DNA of 64,000 bases, taken from the NCBI GenBank assembly GCA_037178855.1, contig JASJZC010000007.1, forward strand, positions 1,922,001 through 1,986,000, read 5' to 3'. The notes under the pieces were generated by a model. It was not told the DNA's origin. It made no database searches and saw only the letters and a program-made list of their open reading frames with translations. Both the position numbers and the translations under genes were made by a program. The stretch is from Oscheius sp. JU75. Its lineage: Eukaryota > Nematoda > Chromadorea > Rhabditida > Rhabditidae. Positions 37,260-48,215 of this stretch are shown one piece after another; within the stretch, counting starts at the first letter, position 1; every line of letters starts with the position of its first letter.

Positions 37260-37331
37260 TGACCACTGAGCGGATCGAACGCCCAACCTTTCGATCTGGA
37301 GTCGAACGCGCTACCATTGCGCCAAGCAGTC
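37260..37331 (-). tRNA. tRNA-Trp (anticodon CCA)
   Basis: A 72-nt cloverleaf on the minus strand starts GACTGCTTGGCGCAATGG. The anticodon stem TTCGA/TCGAA encloses CTCCAGA, giving CCA, and the T arm is GGGCG-TTCGATC-CGCTC. The acceptor stem has two G-T pairs. It is identical over all 72 bases to the plus-strand copy at 41821-41892. Confidence 0.93.
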
Positions 37332-37847
37332 ATGGCATCACACCCGAGAGTCTCGAGTAACTGCTATGCCATTGCTTGTTTACTGCTTTGCCACGCCTAT
37401 CTCCCTTCTATTGTTCTAAACTGTTTCTTCCTATCGTATCATATAAAGGGGAACATTTAAAGACCTGAAACTTTTAAGTTTTCAGCCTGTTTAGCCGCCT
37501 TCTTCCCGAGAAAGAGAACAGATAAAGCCTCTTCTCATGTTGCTGAGGTTCTCTCTGCTATTTTTATACTGATTGCAGCTATTGACGTGAGGTTCCTTGT
37601 GTAAGTCTGAAAGATGCAGCAATTGTCCTGTTTCAGATGTTCACATGACTCCTCGTGTTGGATTCATTTGAATAGTTAGAGCCCTACACAATTCAATTTA
37701 CACAGACCACTCTCATTGAATCGGCCTCCTCTTTTCTAGATCGTTCTTTTGTTTTGAAAAAAAGAGAAACACAGTTATGTCCCGTTCTTGTCCATATTCT
37801 CAAGTTATCTGTCTTTCCGCAATCTCTATATATGTGAGATTTCAGAA

Positions 37848-38142
37848 ATGATTGATCTGGTGAAAAATAGTTTCAACCCAGAGTTTTCATCCCTTTTGAA
37901 TATCCAGAAGAAGACGGGCCTTGGTGATCGAGGTGAGTTGCCCGTTTTATCAGAAATAGTGCAATCTATTTATATGGTCATTGATAATTTTTGCAGACCT
38001 GGCCAACTACGCCATGACCGAATATCTGGTCCCTGATTGCTCTTTCAATAGACGCAGCTCAAGATGCACTACAGAAGCTGTTTTATCAGATGACTCGAAC
38101 ACAAGTGGTTTAGAAACTGGACATTTTGGTGACATACTTTGA
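37848..38142 (+). CDS. possible small gene, 76-residue protein
   Basis: An ATG two bases behind an acceptor-like ATTTCAG (ends 37845) is the pattern of a trans-spliced start. Two exons (37848-37932 and 37997-38142), joined by a good GTGAGT...TTTGCAG intron, close in frame to 76 residues. An AATAAA poly(A) signal follows 10 bases after the stop. The product starts MIDLVKNSFNPEFSSLLNIQ. It has no signal peptide or membrane segment and I recognise no family. The gene-like signals are complete, but the protein is too short for certainty. Confidence 0.45.
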
Positions 38143-38160
38143 AAATGCAAGCAATAAACG

Positions 38161-38397
38161 ATGTCTCTATCTTTCTTTCTCTTTGTCCTTCTGTCTCTGT
38201 CACCGTCCACTAGCAATCAGGAAGACAGTGATGCTTTTATTCTTTCAAAGTGGGAACGTTTCATGGTTTGCGGTGTAGAGAAGTTGTCTAGCAGCAGATG
38301 TACTAGGCGTGAGGTGTCCGTCCCTGACTGTACTCTCGCAAATGATAGCGTTAGGCCCGGCTTCGGATCGTTCCGGACAAGACCCAGTATTTTTTGA
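38161..38397 (+). CDS. doubtful small ORF with signal peptide-like start
   Basis: A 78-codon frame begins MSLSFFLFVLLSLSPSTSNQ, a plausible secretory signal, and contains three cysteines. It starts only a few bases after the poly(A) signal of the preceding small gene and has no acceptor in front of it or intron. It may be chance; I keep it because the signal-peptide look is strong. Confidence 0.2.
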   Translation: MSLSFFLFVLLSLSPSTSNQEDSDAFILSKWERFMVCGVEKLSSSRCTRREVSVPDCTLANDSVRPGFGSFRTRPSIF

Positions 38398-38897
38398 CAA
38401 AATGCCAAAACTACCAAACAGCCAAAATCACGCGTTCCACACAAGAACCCTTGTTTTGGTAGCCAGCCAAGACCACTCTATTCGTTCCTTTGTCCATTAC
38501 GTGAAGTCAAATCGGTTTTGTTTAGAATTTCTGGTGGAAACTTCACGAAATGGCAGAGCTATTACGGTCCTCCAACAGACATCTAGTTTTAAAGACCGAT
38601 CTTGAAAGCAGAAGAGAAAGGACGGGCTTTCTACACGCAAGCCAACAATTATGTCGCGAAACTGACATGGCCGATGAGGTTAGACGAAGTCTTTCAAAAT
38701 ATTGAATTTTGAGCCTTCGGTTGAGTGGTGCTTCTAAAGAATAACAAATTTCCCGTTAAAATTCTTTATTCACTAGCTGTACATCTTATGAAACCATTTT
38801 GCATACACGTTCAGAATACTCACTCGAAACACAAATAAACAGGCTGATAAAAACTTAATGTACACGTCAGAAATATTGAAGCTGTCGATGATAGGGG

Positions 38898-40406
38898 TTA
38901 TTCTTCCAGAAGGTAAGATGCAGGAGGAAGGTCTGAAACAAAGGAATTGAAAATATCATTCAAAAAGGCCTACCAAGGTTCTTCATGAGAGATCGAAGCC
39001 AGTTTTTCGAAGACCTATCTGGGTCGAGCTGCTCCTTGAAAGTAGTGTCCTTTAACTGGTCAGGAAGACATTGTCGTAGAGCCTGCTGAGCTCTGGCATT
39101 GTCACTGAGACGACTATAGCATCGTATGACGTGCTTCAAAAGACGGTTCGACGGCTCACGAGCTAGCTTCATCACCATTTTACCCTGAAAATTAAGTTTA
39201 TGGATTTACGGCTGAAAGCAAACCAGTATCATGGCCACATGACTGAAGCGCTCGTACGTTTGACAAATGTAAGCTAATCCTGTGTCGTCGAGAAGGATCT
39301 TCTGGAGAATGAAAGTAGCTACGGTCTTGGAGAGCTCAGTTCCTTGCTCCATGATGCGAAGACAGAGAGGGATGATCTCGGTAGAAAGGAGAAATGCAAT
39401 TACCTGAAATATGCCAATTTGAGGGAACTTTTGTCGATGAGAGTCGTATATTATGCTTCATTTTGGCTAAACTGTAGGTGATCGACTGCTCAGACTAATT
39501 GTGGTTTAGTTCATTCTTTGTTCTTAAAACGAACTGAGCCTGGTCCAAGACCATCTCGCTCCAATGACAGTTGTGAAGTTATTTTGGACCATGATCAGAG
39601 GTAGTCCACCAAAGACTCTCCGATGCAATCGTGAGCGCTTAGAACTTGCCTCTATTTTAGATAATATCTTCCAGATACTTTTCTCTGACTTCAACAAAGG
39701 CGCATAAACAAAAGAAACACCTCGAACCGTACCTCTTTTTCATCTGTTTTAACCAGAGCTCCGATCACACCCAGTGAAGTGAGTCTCAAATACTCGAAAG
39801 AGCGTGACGTCTTGGTTGTGTGGAGAAACGGGTACAAATACAGGGGTATATGCGCTAAACGTCTGAATTGAAAATAAATTTTAAGTTCGTACCTTGAAGG
39901 AATGGACTTCTTGTATCCTTGTGACTGGCGACGCATTGCATGAGAGCCAGTGCGTTGCAGACTCGATTAGATTGGGAAGCACTGAGAGAAGCAGGCATGA
40001 TCGATGGGTAGATTGCAATAACTTCCTGGAGGAGAGCGGCCATCGTGCCAAACGAATGCCAGAGCCACAGAGGCTAAACATAGGTCTTTTTTGTAATTTG
40101 AGTGTTCTACCAGCTCAGGAACGCTATCCCGCTTCTTGCTCAGCTCGAGTAGTGACTGCTCTCGCTTCTCAGGATCTCGTAGCTCCATAATCCATTGGAG
40201 AATCTCCTCTCTGAAACATGAGCTTTGATAATCGTAACTCTTCCACACAGCAGAGAATGTCCAGAGAGACACTAGTTCAATATGACGGGTTCGTGATAAA
40301 TCTGAGCTTACTTATCAACTTCCATGCCGGTGGTGGATGGCTGAGAAATCTGGGCAGCTTGCGTGGCAGGCGATGACCGAGCGTCACAGGGAATCGGAGT
40401 AGACAT
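38898..40406 (-). CDS. ntl-9: CCR4-NOT complex subunit 9 (RQCD1/CAF40 family)
   Basis: CNOT9 is the armadillo-repeat subunit of the CCR4-NOT deadenylase. It docks GW182/Argonaute and other recruiters, so the complex can shorten poly(A) tails and repress mRNAs. Exons in coding order: 40406-40312, 40210-40111, 40073-39893, 39854-39733, 39403-39224, 39184-38974, 38932-38898. They total 924 bases, 307 residues, close to the human 299. Conserved blocks include [65 protein letters not shown] and [10 protein letters not shown]. The acceptor at 39855 (TTTAG), not the one eight bases upstream, keeps the frame. The last exon ends [11 protein letters not shown] and differs from the human tail. The ATG follows TTTCAG closely, so trans-splicing is likely. 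Confidence 0.95.
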
Positions 40407-41820
40407 GAATCCTGAAACAGTAAGTCTAAAATTGTTACACAGAACAAAGATAAGTTCGAGTGTAGAGTACACTAACAACTACAAAAAGAAGCGAAAAGAA
40501 AACCGTTCATTGAAGTTGTTTAGACTATAACAAATAACGAAATCTACTGTGATGTGTTGCTGGATCCACGCGAGGATAGAGCACGAGGATGGCATGTCGT
40601 AGATCTGGAAAGAATGATACCCTTTTAGTTTGACGCGGCATTTCCAGTAGGTTCTAAGCATATATGGACAGATTGCTTTAATGGCCTTACTTTTGTGGGA
40701 GGCTTCCAACACAACTACAAGCAATTTTTCGTTTAAAAACGAGTAGTCTAGGAAACGAGTTTGTTGCGGTGCCTTTATGTCAAGTTTGGCATTTGAATAG
40801 CTGTTTTCTAATTTAAAACTTTCTTTTTTAAAAGGCGCATGTGAACACTAGTGACGGAACTTCATGGCCATATAATAAGTTCTATTGAATGATCAGTTAC
40901 ATCTGTATAAAAAGACCAACCTTCTGTCAAAGTAGTCTTTCCAAAGACAGCATGTATATCCATGATAAGTCTTTAAATTGTACCGTGGATAGAAGCCAAT
41001 TTTTTGTTCAGCGTCAAGAGAAACGTGGAGTGAAGCCAATTACATCTTTCCCTTTCTTTACGACATGAATTTCTATCTGAAATTTATTGAATTCGAGGAG
41101 AACGAAAGGCATGGAAAGAATCTGTTTTGAAACGACTGATAGAACACACCATGTAGTTTGATAATACGGATTATCCATCTCGTATTACAGCGTTGTAGAC
41201 AGGGTAGATTGGAACAAGTCTCTTCCCTGAAAAATCAGCATAATTGTGATAGAACATATAAAGTTTTAGCTTTGACAAATGCCAAAGCTAAAAGACAATC
41301 CGCACTAGCGATATTTACTCTTTTTATAGAACATGGAGAATGTATGCTTACAATTCATTAACTATTGTAATTTTAGAAATGTTGAAAACATAGAAAAGTT
41401 GTGATAAAGCAGGTGTTAAAGTGGGTTGATTAAAGTTGCCCGCACAAGCTAGCTTGACGTTACACCATGGGTCTCGAAACGATGTGCCTTCCTACAAACT
41501 GAGCACTAGTGTATGATGATTTGATAAGAAAAACATCAAATGAGAAAAACCTGTATGAGAAACACACTAGTGCACAGTAGAAAATGAAATTCATGAAATC
41601 GACAGGATTAGAAACGCCACGTTTGATGAAAATTGACTGCATGTGTCATTTTTCCAAACTCCAATATCCACAGCAAGTGATAGTCTCAGGGTATCCGGAA
41701 ACAGTAAAGCTGATAGACACAATTTTATCGGCAAAAGAATCGTTTGAACAGTTTGAAAAAGAAGGAGAATTGTCCTCTCATCTGAGTGCTATCACTAGAG
41801 CTCAATAGGCGCCTTGACAT
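40407..41820. other. intergenic region with a possible KH-like fragment
   Basis: Mostly upstream flank of the CNOT9 gene. A 74-codon plus-strand frame at 41584-41808 contains VIVSGYPETVKLIDTILSAK, which resembles the last strand and helix of a KH domain. It stands alone, with no other KH parts, and ends 12 bases before tRNA-Trp. It may be a gene fragment or chance. Confidence 0.3.
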
Positions 41821-41892
41821 GACTGCTTGGCGCAATGGTAGCGCGTTCGACTCCAGATCGAAAGGTTGGGCGTTCGATCCGCTCAGTGGTCA
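41821..41892 (+). tRNA. tRNA-Trp (anticodon CCA), second identical copy
   Basis: Identical base for base to the minus-strand copy at 37260-37331, including the AGAATTTTTGC sequence just beyond its 3' end. A and B boxes and all four arms are intact, so both copies should be functional. Confidence 0.93.
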
Positions 41893-41943
41893 GAATTTTT
41901 GCTTTTTTACAAGAATTTTTTTTCTTTATATTAGTTTAAAATA

Positions 41944-42117
41944 CAGTCAACTCTCGATATAGTAGACACGCGTTTTGCACGAAAAAAGTCTACTATTTGG
42001 TGAAGTCTACTAAACCGAGAGGGAAAATCAACCGTACTCTATTATTGGAGCAAAATTTTTGTTTACTATATGGTGAATTCTACTATATCGGGTGTCTACT
42101 ATATCGAGAGTTGACTG
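41944..42117. mobile_element. 174-bp palindromic MITE, pogo/Tigger-like ends
   Basis: Both ends read CAGTCAACTCTCGATATAGT inward, as a perfect inverted repeat of at least 26 bp. TA flanks both sides (41942-41943 and 42118-42119). Inner segments are variants of the same TCTACTATATGGTGAA-like unit, so the whole element is a long imperfect hairpin. No coding capacity. It lies 51 bp downstream of a tRNA-Trp gene. Confidence 0.85.
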
Positions 42118-43006
42118 TATAAGTAACGTAGCAAAACATTGCATATTTTCTGATAATGTTTCCAATGTACTTGGCATAGCCAAGGATGAATAGCGTATTT
42201 CTTAGCACTATTTGAACTCGAAACAACTAAATAAGCAGCTTTGACCGTGTCACAGCAACATTCTTTCGTGATCATAACATTGTTTCGAATGCTTTGTGTA
42301 GGTATGGTTTTAAAGACTTGTATTTCGAGATCTGATACACTGTAACATGAAGATTCAATAGTTCCCAAATTTTTTGAGAACCCAAGCATGATTTCGTTCC
42401 ATATCTGTTCCGATTCACAGTTTCTCAAGCCACAAATTCGTAAATTTACTTGTGTTATCTAACGCTGTGTGATAACTAGACAATCCAGTTTTTCGGCTCA
42501 TTCTTCCAATATGAAAACGTCATGGAAGTATTCGAGTTACGAGAAATGAGTATACCGTGGAAAGTGCGTTTTTTCCTTTTCTTCCCTTCTTGTTGCGCTT
42601 TTTGAAACGGCAGCGTGAGCCGGCGAGCTCTTTTGATCACCTCCGCCTACACCTCTGCTGGCAGGCTTCCTAACAAACTCCGTGACATTACACACCGAGA
42701 AGGATCTCATCTGTGCACGAAAAGATATCCAGGCGTAAAAAACTTAATGCTCCCACGTGTTCGATAACCTTTTCCGAGAGAAGGCACTTTATGCTTTCCT
42801 CTGAAATTTGAAAGTTCCTGTAACCTATACAATGATTTGTAATTGTGACAGCTTAGCCAATAGATGACTCAAAGTTTCAAGATGACTCAAAGTTTTACTT
42901 CCATTTGGTTGCAAAAAGTTTGTTCTATTATGTCGCAGCTGTTTCTTCTCCTCTCCTCTTTGATCATGCATTCTCTTCTTTCAGTCAGTTGTCTCCTCCG
43001 GCTGGC
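42118..43006. other. intergenic region upstream of the Gly/Ser-rich gene
   Basis: No exon was found. The 3' end contains an acceptor-like CTTTCAG at about 42984, 23 bases before the ATG at 43007, a probable trans-splice site. Confidence 0.45.
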
Positions 43007-46000
43007 ATGGCGCTATCTATCGATACCTCGGTGAGTTATTGACAAAACTGTCTACCAAAAAGTTTGTAGGATAAAATTGCCGTCAACGGAGTCGACTTAC
43101 TGAACCGACATGAGCTCTCTCCTTACCAGGACAAGGAACTACAGCGCTTTATTGATGAAAACAGTGACATTCTTTCATGGAAGGATCGCGAAAAGTTTGG
43201 TGAGGCTACTCTTCTATAAAATAGTAAACCGTGTTAAGAGCCCCGCCAACAACCTATCAGTACAGGCTCCAACTATAGCTCTTTGAGCAAGGACCTCAAC
43301 CGTGGCGCTAGTCCGTTGGCAGGATATCATAGCATGGAGAGAAAGGTTAGTTCAAAATTTTTAACACGTTTCGAACCTTCAGTACTTTGAAACCGAGAGA
43401 CATCTGTAGAAGCATGAAACCAGCTGTTTCCCATACAACAGGAGTAGTAAAGGTTGAGACAATTAGACTACTGACACTGGTTACGTTAACTTCCAGTTTT
43501 GGAGCTCATGGCTCGCTTTTATAGTGGAATGCTGCACTGAATAATTGACGGCTTATCTTTTTTTACAACACAAGGTTTTAAAAATACTATGTTGCCTGAC
43601 CGGTGTGTCCTGCGCCAGTCAGGTCCAAGACCGTAAGGTTGAGTCATATCCGGGAGGCCCGAGTGCACCTTTGGATTAAACCAGTGTTGGACGCAGTCGT
43701 CCCGACAGAAAGGAATAGGATAAATTCAGATAAAGGAGTATACCAAAGCTCTTTTACAAAGAAAATCTTGTGTAGCTGACCTACAGTCGAGCCACCGTTA
43801 GTTTCCAATTGCATTCACCACCTAAATGTATTCCAAATTTTCGATACCAAGTTAAACACAAAGCTACTTCTTATCTGAACAGAAAACTTCGATTTTCAGC
43901 GATCCACCGAGCCGGTCTACACGGAGATTGGGAAGAGCAATGTGAAGTTCATTCCGCCGAACATTAATGGTCACAACTACACAACTGATTTTCCCGGAAT
44001 GGAACAGCTGAGCGACAACTCTTTCCTTCTTCAGTTCGGTGGTCGTGTTCCAACCAACGCGACATCTCGTCCAGCCAGTGCTCAAGGTTCCTTCTCGTTT
44101 TGTTTATCTAACAGCTTTTAAGGAAGCTACGCGCAATCTGGTTATGGAGACAGTTCTCGTTATAGCACTCTTGCTAGGGGTACTAACGGTACAAACTACG
44201 GAACAGAAACTGCCACAAACTATGATACTTCAACATATGGCTCCGATCGTCGAGGTTATGGAGCTGCCACGGATCCATACGCTTACAGCACGGCATCGTT
44301 GGGACGAGGAGGTCTGGCTAGACCGACGAGTGTAGCTGCCAGTCCCTACGGAACGCTGAAGAGGTAAGGACTCTTTTACACGGCTTGTTTACTGAACAAC
44401 TCTGTTTTCAGTCGAAAGGGTGTCAGCTGGCTTGATCAGGAACGTGCACGCTCGCTATCTCCCACCCACAACAAGTCCCAGGTACGTTTCATTTTTCAAC
44501 TTGAAGGCGGAGTTTTGATCTTTAATTAGACTATGAGGTCATTCTTTAAAAAATTATAAAACTTACAGCTTGTAATCTGACATCTTGAGAATCCAGTATG
44601 CTTAAGAAAGCCGTAACATTTCATTCACATTGTCATCTATCGCGTCGATTCTGCTTTTACTAGTATTGTCAAGAGCAGCCTTATCTTTTTTGAGCTTTTC
44701 CTATCCGCACCACAGAAATTTTACTGATTTGCTTTCATACCCACTATGTTCACATAATTCTACTCAGTGCTGACCAGCCTAACCTTCTATAGTTGAAAGT
44801 AGCTTCTCACAGAGCAGAAGAGTTTTTAGTAAAAGTCGAACAACTTTAAGACTTTATTTTCTCTTAGCTCTCCCAGAATGCACAGCCTCGTCAAAAGCTT
44901 GGTTAACAAGAGGAACCTTATTTTACAGTCATTTTAGTGACCATTTGATAGTCTTGAATGCACCTACATCATCCAAGAGCAAACCAATGCCTCGGGAGGC
45001 ACCTTTCACATAATCAACACCAAGTGTCACTTCTTTGAGGTCAAGGTGTTGTCTGTTGCGTGTTTTTTGCTCCTACAGCATTATATTCAAGCTATAGCTC
45101 TTACGCAAAAGTCTTTGGAAATAGGTGAGATCCTTATCAAAGATCACTTTAAGCTCGGTGTCGGGATGGCACTTCTCACGTCAAAAGTTGACCTCACTCT
45201 ATCTCTCTTTCGTTGTTCACGAGCATCAATCACGTCGGCCTGTGTGGGTGATATCCGTCAGGGGATGGTTTCGACTCGCCTCGAAACATATGCGTCAGAC
45301 CGAGATGCTCTCGGTCTCTCGCTCTCGGGACCCAATGGGACTTTACAACAAGCCAGGGCCCAGGGTGAAAGCCCTCAATACGCCTCCCACCTCTACCATG
45401 ACGAGCAATCTTCTTTATCAACCAGGTGTTTTCCACCAGAATCACGCTTACAATTCTTCATATTTCATTGTTTTCTAAACTTGGTTCAACCTATGCCTCA
45501 GAACCTTATTTGATTTTTGTTCTGAATCTTTTTGGCCATCCATATCCCCCTTCTTCTCATCGATTTATTAACAAGCTAATCGTTTTTGAATGTCTCATTC
45601 GCCGTCTCCTCGCTACCAAAATAGAACTTCGTCATTTCTTTGCCATTCCTTATGTTTTGGCTGACCAACTGAAAATTCTTTTTCGACAGTTTTATCGCCC
45701 TTTTCTTTTGATATTTTAAAGTTCTCCTGTTGACTTCTACTATAAGAACAATGGTTATGTTTCAGCCACCACCGTTGATGTCACAGTACGGAAGTGCTGG
45801 AAACCTTGGAAGCCTTCGCGATCAGACCGCTAGTCCGGCCTATTCTGCTCTGGGAAAGCATTCCGTGAGTCTTTGGATCATAAAACAGGAAACAACTTTT
45901 ACTCTCACGTTTTGTTCCGGCGGCACTTGCTGTCATTCGGCTCCCGCTGCCTTGTTTTCTGACTCGCGGGGGCGGCAGAGCCAGCTGTGTAAAAGCATTG

Positions 46001-47954
46001 ATAGGGCTTGCGAAAACACCACCTAGAGACCTATTGAGGTTTTGGATCAGAAAACAAGCTCAGGACAACTACAACCGTTTCGAGACCCAGCGCCATGCTG
46101 CTGCCCATGCTGAACGCCACAAGTCTCCATTTGATGACAGTCGTTTCGGTGGTTTTGGAGACCGTCCGGGAAGCGGAGTAGAGCTGACCCAACACCAATG
46201 GAGCGGTGGAGAAGTAATCAACAACTTGAGCTTTTAAACTTTTGTCGTTCAGATCATCAACGATCCAAACTCCGTTCCCAAGGGGATGAGAACTCGTCGT
46301 CTTTTCTACTCTCCCATCGGAGACGGAACTGTTGCTGCTGACGGATACGAGCTGAAAAGGTAATAGAGAATTGTGACGCTGGAACTTTTTCTTTTGCGCC
46401 ACAAAACCATGAACCGATACAAGAACATTGCGTATAACTTAGTCACATTTTTATCATAGCTGGGTTATATGATTCCAGAAGTGATTGTCGCACAAGTGTA
46501 GAGTAGATTAGGGTATTAGTGTTATGCTTCAACTTTTCACAAGCCTGTTGTCAATTTGAATGGGAACTTTTTCAATGGTTTATTTCTTACAGAGACTTGA
46601 GAGCATTTAAAATACACTTCAATCCAACCCCATTTTCCAGAAGACCAGTTGATCTGTCTCCTCGCGTGACTATCACTCAGCTTCAGCACGTTGATCGTGG
46701 AGCCAAGGGCAAAGATGGGGTCAACATTTATGAAAAGTCGTGGACGAACACGATGGGATGTAAGTTTCATAAATCGTCGTGTATAAACGTCTTTTTAGCA
46801 GCTCCTAGTGAAGGTGGATACGCTGGAAGCGACTATGGACCGGGCAGTGGCCGCAATTCTCGAGCTGGTGCGTTGAGTCCTGCTACAGGTGTGTCTATCT
46901 CCGTAATTCTCAGATCACCTAGCTTTTCTCCTTTTGTAAATAACTCTCAAACCTTAACTCCCAATCACCTCTGTTCCCTTCAGGTCCGTGTGGTCCTGGA
47001 GCCGGCGCTGGTGCTGGAGGACCCGGTGGCGCAGGTGGCCCATCAAATGGTATTGCCAAGGATAACGGCCCCGTGCGCGGAGCTGGAGCAGGAGGAGGTA
47101 AGAATGTGATGTCATGTAACATGTTCAATACATTTCCCTATGTTATGTCCAGTCATCGTTTGCTTTAGATCCATTCGGCTCTGGTTTCGGACCAAACGCT
47201 GGTTTAGGTGGTGGTGATCCATTTGGCTCCAATGGAAACATCGGACCACCCAAGGATGGCAGAGCTTCTGGTGAGTACAGTAGTCAGTAGCAAAACAATA
47301 ATATTCAGTAGCCTCGTCGATGTTCTCCGATCCTTCTTATCGCTTCGATACTAAGACTGGATACCTCATCACAAATCCTCGTGAACTGATCCACCAAGTG
47401 AGTCGGAAGATCGGTTTTTGAAAACGAAACAATTTCAGTATGCCACTACCACTCCTGTCGCTACCATGGATGTTGTTGACAACACTCCTTCTACTACAAC
47501 TATCACTAAGCAGAGCATGTATAGGCGAAAAGAAGAAACGACCGAGTAAGCCTTCATCATTTGCGCTGTAATCTCCTCTTTTCAGGGAGCATTTCTCTCC
47601 TTATGCTCCCTACAAGAGCCACAATCCCGTCCAGCCACCCAACAAGTTTGTCAGACAATTACGAGACGACAGTAAGTTAAAAACTAATGGATTTGGATGA
47701 AAAAGTTCCAGCTATGACCAACACTCAGAGGGAGGCCAACACTCACATGGACCCCATGAACCAGAGAGACCCCCAGTCGCAGCAGAGAATACATCAAATA
47801 CAAACAAAGAGTTACTCGTCGACCACTCGGTTAGTTCCATGTAAAATAACTAAATGGTTGCTTCAGTTCTGGACAGGACGACATTGACAATCTGACCCAG
47901 CAGCTCGTCTCTGGACTTCAATCAACGACCCCGGTGCGCAATCGTTTCGCCTAA
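43007..47954 (+). CDS. uncharacterised 697-residue Gly/Ser/Tyr-rich protein, possible cytoskeletal adaptor
   Basis: Nineteen exons close in frame: 43007-43030, 43070-43199, 43239-43345, 43900-44086, 44123-44363, 44412-44481, 45299-45364, 45766-45864, 46064-46213, 46253-46359, 46641-46759, 46799-46888, 46984-47097, 47169-47270, 47309-47397, 47439-47545, 47586-47671, 47712-47829, 47867-47954. The N terminus (MALSIDTSDKIAVNGVDLL) is followed by Ser/Tyr-rich stretches with possible phosphosites (ARSLSP). A more ordered part follows (MRTRRLFYSPIGDGTVAADG, then VDLSPRVTITQLQHVDRG), then Gly-rich repeats. The C-terminal helix DDIDNLTQQLVSGL looks like a paxillin-type LD motif. No enzyme, PDZ or LIM domain is seen. 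The exon at 45299-45364 is the least certain, because that region has two open frames. I do not recognise the family. Confidence 0.75.
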
Positions 47955-48215
47955 AGAATCTTCCCTGAACACGTTCAAAAATCTGTATTCTTTCCTATTC
48001 TTTTCCAATTGTCTAATATCTTCTCATCATACTCGTTCTGCTTTGACAAAAGTGTAGTCTAGTCCACTCTCCACGCGCTGTCATACTATATTTCCACAAT
48101 CTTCTCCTCCGTCTAGCCATTAGTGTGGACTCTATTGTATTTTCATTTCAAAGGAATAACGTAAAGTTTTTGGAACATTTCTTTAATAAAATACGCAAGT
48201 TTACAAGGATTTGAC

